DNA of 64,000 nt from Todiramphus chloris collaris (lineage: Eukaryota > Chordata > Aves > Coraciiformes > Alcedinidae): assembly GCA_025345505.1 (NCBI GenBank), contig JANVCC010009742.1, positions 560,907-624,906 of the forward strand, in the 5' to 3' direction. The notes under the pieces are model-generated. The model ran no database searches. It was not told the origin of the DNA and saw only the letters and a list, made by a program, of their open reading frames with translations. Positions within the stretch are counted from its first letter, which is position 1, and every line of letters starts with the position of its first letter. This document shows positions 62,649 to 64,000 of the stretch, piece after piece. The position numbers and the translations under genes are program-made.

Positions 62649-64000
62649 ATGCCTCATGAAACGCCGCTGATTGCGACAATCGTTGTGGGCCTTGTGGTGG
62701 CCTTCATCTTCGGTGCGATTGCCAACCGTCTGCGCGTTCCTCCCCTTGTCGGTTACCTGCTTGCCGGTGTCCTTGCCGGCTCCCACACCCCCGGTTTTGT
62801 CGCCGATCAGGAACTGGCGGCTGAACTCGCCGAGATCGGCGTCATTCTGCTGATGTTCGGCGTCGGGCTGCATTTCTCCCTGAAGGATCTGTTGTCGGTC
62901 CGGGCCATCGCCATTCCCGGTGCCATCGTCCAGATCGTCGTGGCAACCCTGCTCGGCGCCGGGCTTGCCTGGATTCTCGGCTGGAGCATGCAGGCGGGCT
63001 TCGTCTTCGGTCTCGCTTTGTCCGTTGCCAGTACCGTCGTGCTTTTGCGCGCCATGCAGGAGCGACGCCTGATCGAGACGGAGCGCGGGCGCATCGCCGT
63101 CGGCTGGCTGATCGTCGAAGACCTGGCCATGGTTCTGGCACTGGTACTGCTGCCGGCCATTGCCGATGCCGTCAACGGCAAGAACCCGGCGGTCGAGGCC
63201 GCTGCCCATATCGCCAGCGACCCCATCGTCGCCTATTTCAATCTCGGCATCGGCGGCATCATCGGGCTGACGCTCGGCAAGGTTGCGGCCTTCGTCGCCG
63301 TGATGCTGATCGTCGGCCGCCGTGTCATCCCGTGGACACTGCATGCCATTGCCCATACCGGCTCGCGCGAACTGTTCCGGCTCGCCGTGCTGGCCATTGC
63401 GCTTGGTGTGGCTTTCGGCGCGTCGAAACTGTTCGGCGTCTCGCTGGCGCTCGGCGCCTTCTTCGCCGGCATGATCATGAGCGAATCCGAACTCAGCCAC
63501 CGGGCGGCAGAGGAATCCCTGCCGCTGCGCGATGCTTTCGCCGTGCTGTTCTTCGTCTCCGTCGGCATGCTGTTCGACCCGATGACCATCATCAACGATC
63601 CGCTGCCGCTTCTGGCAACGCTTGCGATCATCGTGGTGGGCAAATCACTGGCAGCCTTCTTCATCGTGCTGGCGTTCGGTTATCCCACAGGGACCGCCCT
63701 GATCATTTCGGCAAGTCTGGCGCAGATCGGCGAGTTCTCGTTCATTCTGGCGGAGCTGGGTGTCGGGCTCGGCATGCTGCCGCAGGAAGGGCGTGATCTC
63801 ATTCTCGGCGGCGCCATCCTGTCGATCCTGCTCAATCCGGTCGTCTTTGCCGGGGTGGGATATCTGAAACCGTGGCTGGAAAAACGCTCCGCCTCGGCAA
63901 CGGAAGCCAGCCCCGAGACGACGGTCGTCGAGGAACCCGACGTGGAAGAGCTGCAGCCGACCACCCTCACCAACCACGCGGTGCTGATCGGTTACGGCCG
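62649..64000 (+). CDS. CPA2-family cation:proton antiporter, N-terminal part (runs off the window)
   Basis: The frame is open from the ATG at 62649 to the window end, 450 codons. It has about 12 membrane segments of the KefB/YbaL type: RLRVPPLVGYLLAGVLAGSH near the start, LGAFFAGMIMSESELSHRAA in the middle, and SASLAQIGEFSFILAELGVG. The last residues, NHAVLIGYGR, are the start of a TrkA-N (NAD-binding) domain. Family knowledge: these proteins exchange K+ or Na+ for protons, with the TrkA-N part gating by NAD(H) or thiol signals. It is most like YbaL. An AGGGGGAGA site precedes the start. Confidence 0.93.
   Translation, partial: MPHETPLIATIVVGLVVAFIFGAIANRLRVPPLVGYLLAGVLAGSHTPGFVADQELAAELAEIGVILLMFGVGLHFSLKDLLSVRAIAIPGAIVQIVVATLLGAGLAWILGWSMQAGFVFGLALSVASTVVLLRAMQERRLIETERGRIAVGWLIVEDLAMVLALVLLPAIADAVNGKNPAVEAAAHIASDPIVAYFNLGIGGIIGLTLGKVAAFVAVMLIVGRRVIPWTLHAIAHTGSRELFRLAVLAIALGVAFGASKLFGVSLALGAFFAGMIMSESELSHRAAEESLPLRDAFAVLFFVSVGMLFDPMTIINDPLPLLATLAIIVVGKSLAAFFIVLAFGYPTGTALIISASLAQIGEFSFILAELGVGLGMLPQEGRDLILGGAILSILLNPVVFAGVGYLKPWLEKRSASATEASPETTVVEEPDVEELQPTTLTNHAVLIGYG

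Noticed and set aside
1-64000. CRISPR array, prophage, insertion sequence or integrative element
   Set aside because: Repeats are dispersed hairpins without regular spacers; no transposase, integrase or phage structural gene was recognised.

Overview
The window is a stretch of an alphaproteobacterial chromosome, most likely from the Rhizobiales (Phyllobacteriaceae, Brucellaceae or Rhizobiaceae). The evidence is the GC-rich coding style, the aerobic CobN-type cobalamin genes, a fused SecDF, urate hydroxylase PuuD, heterotetrameric sarcosine oxidase genes, and the family of hairpin repeats between genes. I cannot name a genus from sequence alone. The sequence has one 100-N assembly gap (45834-45933) and both ends cut through genes. 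I saw no tRNA, rRNA, CRISPR array, prophage or transposase.

Region 1 (1-12.9 kb) is vitamin B12 biosynthesis: the start of cobA, cbiD-cobK on the plus strand, a terB-like/cobE/cobM unit, and cobP-cobW-cobN-cobO behind a cobalamin riboswitch (about 11062-11250). A 27-codon leader ORF with a strong ribosome site lies between riboswitch and cobP. cobQ lies upstream on the same strand. Region 2 (13-16.2 kb) has an acyl-CoA dehydrogenase plus 3-hydroxyisobutyrate dehydrogenase pair (valine breakdown), a possible small RNA, a 45-codon small gene and a phasin-like gene.

Region 3 (16.6-58.3 kb) is a large methylated-amine catabolism neighbourhood. It holds a betaine-type ABC transporter (binding protein, permease, ATPase), two MttB-superfamily methyltransferases without pyrrolysine, a corrinoid protein, a pterin-dependent methyltransferase, a RACo/RamA-type reductive activator, a MetF-like protein with a small PF13769-like partner, and a DUF1638 protein. 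It also has a betaine-homocysteine methyltransferase, two dimethylglycine-dehydrogenase-type flavoproteins, sarcosine oxidase subunits D, A and G (no soxB here), and a GbdR-like GlxA-family regulator. The inferred flow is: a quaternary amine enters; one methyl passes via MttB protein and corrinoid to tetrahydrofolate, or via Bmt to homocysteine; the dimethyl and monomethyl products are then oxidised to glycine. The B12 genes of region 1 could supply the corrinoid. Interspersed are an ECF sigma/VWA pair, a fatty acid desaturase with XRE regulator, an entericidin-like lipoprotein, a ROK kinase, a broken cutC and a LysR/DUF1127 pair.

Region 4 (55.7-64 kb) has guanine deaminase and urate hydroxylase (purine breakdown), a 2OG-Fe(II) oxygenase, secDF and the start of a CPA2-type cation/proton antiporter.

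Two things stand out. Five proteins of the methyl-transfer pathway (both MttB proteins, the pterin methyltransferase, the activator and Bmt) carry Arg/Gly-rich terminal tails, while the corrinoid protein begins with a very acidic stretch; this suggests an unrecognised assembly of the pathway. Seven copies of a hairpin repeat show matched changes in both arms, including a base-pair swap and a 7-base expansion present on both sides.
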